7,575 nt of DNA from Betaproteobacteria bacterium TMED156 (lineage in GTDB: Bacteria > Pseudomonadota > Gammaproteobacteria > Burkholderiales > Burkholderiaceae_A): positions 1-7,575 of the forward strand of contig NHHF01000130.1 in NCBI GenBank assembly GCA_002171155.1, given 5' to 3'. Positions 5,600-7,575 of this stretch are shown here, one piece after another (within the stretch, counting starts at the first letter, position 1; the number at the start of each line of letters is the position of its first letter). The position numbers and the translations under genes were made by a program. The notes beneath the pieces are model-generated. The model searched no databases, was not told the DNA's origin, and saw nothing but the letters and a program-made list of their open reading frames with translations.

Positions 5600-7157
5600 A
5601 TCTTTTTTTTCTAATGCTGGCACTTGGGATTTTTAAAGATTCTCTATATTTTGCTACAGTTCTTCTTGCTATTACAATGCCAATTTCTCCAAATTTATTA
5701 GCTAAAATTTGATCGGAAAATGGCTTTTCTGAGTTTTCCTGTTCAACCCATTCAGTAATCTGTGCTTTTATGGCTGTACCTGAAGCTGAACCACCATCTT
5801 CAGTAAGAACATGACTACCAAAAAAATACTTTAATTCAAAACATCCAATTGGAGTAGCCACATATTTTTGATTAGTTACTCTTGAAACAGTGGATTCATG
5901 TAAATTGCACCTAGTGGCAACATCTCTTAAAACTAAGGGTCTCATAGCTCTTGGACCTAATTCAAAAAAATCCTGTTGTACTTCAACAATTGTTTTAGTA
6001 ACTCTAAGTATTGTATCGAATCTTTGCTGAACGTTTTTCAACATCCAACGAGCCTCTTGCAATTGCTGATTTAAAGGTCCTTTTAAACTTCCATTGTTTT
6101 GAATTTCTTTTGCATAATTCTCATGAATTCTTACCTTAGGAAGCGCAGCATTATTCAATCTAGCTTGCCAAATTCCATCAGATCCTTTGTAAACAACAAC
6201 GTCTGGAATTACTGTTATTGGGACTTCTCTCTTGAAAGCAGATCCTGGTTTGGGATTTAGCTGTTTAATCTTTAAATCGGCAGCATGAATCAAATCTCTC
6301 GTAAGCCCTGTTGCTTTAATAAGTCCTGAAATATTGTGTTGTGCTAAAAGTTGTAGGTGATCCGATAAGATTATTTGAGCTGCTTTTACTTCAGGTAATT
6401 TTTTTTCTTTTGTGTCCAACTGCAATAGTAAACATTCCGAGAGATCGCTTGCTCCTACTCCCTTGGGATCAAGACTTTGTAGTAGCTTAAGTCCAATATG
6501 CATTTCTTCAACAGATAACCTTTCTCCAAACTCATTTTCAAACTCTTGGGAAAAGGGTAACTCGAGTTCTTGAAGAGATTCTCTGAGATAACCATCAGGG
6601 TCTAAAGCTTGAATGAGAATTTCAACCCAAGTTCTTTCTTTTTTAGAAAGAGTCATTGTTCCTAGTTGTGAACGCAAATGTAAAGTCAATGTTATGGGGT
6701 CTTCATTTAAGTTTGTCCTTGAGTCTTCTCCACCATCAGTAATGTTATTCTTTCTTACTTTAATTTGCGACCACTCCTCAGCGTGATTTACTTCCTCGGT
6801 TGTAGAACTAGAGTAATAATCAGAAGTGTCTTCAATTTCGTTTTGAATAACGTTAGTCTCTTCTTTGTTACTTTGGGAGGAGACATCAGATTTCAAAATA
6901 TCTGGTTCAGTGTTTGTTAAATCACTTGATTCAGACTTTTCAACATCATTGTGGTTAGAAACACTCTCTTGTATTTCATCCTTGGACGATGAGTTATCTT
7001 GCAGTTCCTCAACTTCAAGTAAAGGGTTAGTTGAGGCAGCCTCTTCCAATTCTTCATGTAGTTCAGTCGTGGAAATTTGAAGCAACCTTATTGCCTGCTG
7101 AAGCTGAGGTGTGAGAGCTAGCTGTTGTCCAGTTTTGATATTTAGACTAGTTTTCAT
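5598..7157 (-). CDS. rpoN: RNA polymerase sigma-54 factor
   Basis: RpoN directs RNA polymerase to -24/-12 promoters, which open only with an AAA+ activator. Typical targets concern nitrogen, motility or surface structures; none is visible here. I start it at the ATG at 7157 (519 residues; E. coli 477), since MKTSLNIKTGQQLALTPQ matches the usual family start; a GTG at 7163 would add two residues. Region I (about 1-48) is Gln/Leu-rich and contacts the activator, with QLQQAIRLLQIS and NPLLE. A long acidic, Ser/Asn/Asp/Glu-rich linker (about 50-140) accounts for the extra length. The core-binding domain follows, then the helix-turn-helix RPLVLRDVATRCNLHESTVS (406-425), which continues into RVTNQKY, and the RpoN box ARRTVAKYRE (497-506), which reads the -24 element. 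The start is 2 bases past the lptB stop. An A8 run lies at the end of the gene. Confidence 0.96.
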   Translation of the reverse strand: MKTSLNIKTGQQLALTPQLQQAIRLLQISTTELHEELEEAASTNPLLEVEELQDNSSSKDEIQESVSNHNDVEKSESSDLTNTEPDILKSDVSSQSNKEETNVIQNEIEDTSDYYSSSTTEEVNHAEEWSQIKVRKNNITDGGEDSRTNLNEDPITLTLHLRSQLGTMTLSKKERTWVEILIQALDPDGYLRESLQELELPFSQEFENEFGERLSVEEMHIGLKLLQSLDPKGVGASDLSECLLLQLDTKEKKLPEVKAAQIILSDHLQLLAQHNISGLIKATGLTRDLIHAADLKIKQLNPKPGSAFKREVPITVIPDVVVYKGSDGIWQARLNNAALPKVRIHENYAKEIQNNGSLKGPLNQQLQEARWMLKNVQQRFDTILRVTKTIVEVQQDFFELGPRAMRPLVLRDVATRCNLHESTVSRVTNQKYVATPIGCFELKYFFGSHVLTEDGGSASGTAIKAQITEWVEQENSEKPFSDQILANKFGEIGIVIARRTVAKYRESLKIPSASIRKKR

Positions 7158-7159
7158 AT

Positions 7160-7575
7160 TCACATTCGGAAGTGTTCACCTAAGTATGCTTTCCTAACTT
7201 CAACATTACCAACTATTTCGTTTGGCATACCGCTAGAAAGTACCAAACCATCGTGAATTATCGTTGCTCTGTCACAAATACCTAACGTTTCCCTTACATT
7301 GTGATCAGTTATAAGTACTCCAATTTTTTGAGATTTTAGAAATCTGATAATCCTCTGTATTTCAATAACTGCTATTGGATCAACCCCTGCAAATGGTTCA
7401 TCTAAAAGCAGAAATTGTGGATTACTGGCTAATGCTCTTGCTATTTCAACTCTTCTACGTTCTCCACCAGACAAGGTTTGTCCCATATTATGCTCAATAC
7501 CTTTTATTTGTAAATCTTCAAGAAGTTTATTTTTAACAGCAAAAATTTCCTCTTCTGAAATACTTTTACCTTTAT
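7160..7575 (-). CDS. lptB: Lipopolysaccharide export ABC transporter ATP-binding protein LptB, partial (N-terminus beyond right edge)
   Basis: LptB is the cytoplasmic ATPase of LptB2FGC, which extracts lipopolysaccharide from the inner membrane and pushes it along the Lpt bridge to the cell surface. Only the C-terminal 137 codons are in the window; the frame continues past the right edge, so roughly the first 100 residues, including Walker A, are missing (full family length about 240). The visible part holds the ABC signature LSGGERRR (LSGGE at 7460-7474), Walker B FLLLDEPFAGVD with catalytic Glu (7397-7402 covers DE), the H-loop TDHN (His at 7301-7303), and the LptB-type ending YLGEHFRM. An internal Met at 7486 is not the start, because family-like sequence continues upstream (KGKSISEEEIF, LLEDLQIKGIEHN). 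It heads the visible cluster; in related genomes lptA, lptC and kdsC usually lie just upstream. Confidence 0.93.
   Translation of the reverse strand, partial: KGKSISEEEIFAVKNKLLEDLQIKGIEHNMGQTLSGGERRRVEIARALASNPQFLLLDEPFAGVDPIAVIEIQRIIRFLKSQKIGVLITDHNVRETLGICDRATIIHDGLVLSSGMPNEIVGNVEVRKAYLGEHFRM

Noticed and set aside
5618..5633. TGGCAC resembling a sigma-54 -24 element, inside the 3' end of rpoN
   Set aside because: There is no TTGC-like -12 element at the required spacing, and it points along the plus strand, away from hpf and ptsN and with no plus-strand gene downstream.
6865..7080. Open frame of 71 codons on the plus strand inside rpoN
   Set aside because: It mirrors the low-complexity acidic linker of rpoN, giving a Ser-rich translation with no family resemblance.
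7158..7163. GTG start two codons upstream for rpoN
   Set aside because: The ATG at 7157 gives the MKxxL start typical of RpoN; the GTG adds only two residues and has no better ribosome-binding site.
1..7575. CRISPR array, insertion sequence, tRNA/rRNA, prophage or novel defence system
   Set aside because: I saw no regularly spaced repeats, terminal inverted repeats with a transposase, tRNA-like cloverleaf or unexplained gene cluster; essentially every base lies in, or within about 60 bases of, a conserved gene.

Overview
The window is a compact, AT-rich (about one third G+C by eye) stretch of proteobacterial chromosome carrying nine genes and almost no intergenic DNA; no gap exceeds about 60 bases. 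The gene order, a TPR lipoprotein-neighbourhood gene divergent from mutM-mutY, then rapZ-hprK-ptsN-hpf-rpoN-lptB, is the arrangement I associate with Betaproteobacteria. HPr kinase (HprK) next to PtsN supports that class over most Gammaproteobacteria. Low G+C, tight packing and A/T homopolymer runs inside genes suggest a streamlined, possibly aquatic lineage such as the OM43/Methylophilales type. The family-level placement is inference from memory, not a search result.

Left part (1-1009, minus): the 5' part of a gene for an exported TPR protein, running off the left edge. It is separated by only 43 bases from the divergent mutM (1053-1889, plus), which overlaps mutY (1874-2911, plus). MutM (8-oxoguanine/formamidopyrimidine glycosylase) and MutY (adenine glycosylase acting on A opposite 8-oxoG) are two arms of the GO system against oxidative guanine damage, here co-transcribed.

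Right part (2906-7575, minus): one long operon-like run reading lptB (5' part cut off at the right edge), rpoN, hpf, ptsN, hprK, rapZ. Adjacent genes overlap or are separated by 2 to 12 bases, except for a 59-base hpf-ptsN gap that holds a possible internal promoter. LptB powers lipopolysaccharide export. RpoN is sigma-54. HPF is the short ribosome-hibernation factor. PtsN is EIIA-Ntr, HprK phosphorylates/dephosphorylates HPr, and RapZ is the nucleotide-binding regulator linked to amino-sugar synthesis in E. coli. Together they form the regulatory nitrogen-PTS/sigma-54 cluster with an envelope gene at its head.

The two transcription units converge at 2906-2911, where the stop codons of mutY and rapZ interlock in the palindrome TTATAA.

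I found no mobile element, CRISPR array, RNA gene or new multi-gene system; this is conserved housekeeping and regulatory DNA. The points worth a second look are sequence-level: a shortened TPR protein, an unusual deletion in a conserved MutM helix, a degraded 8-oxoG-recognition loop in MutY, homopolymer tracts in mutY, the interlocked stops, and the putative ptsN promoter.
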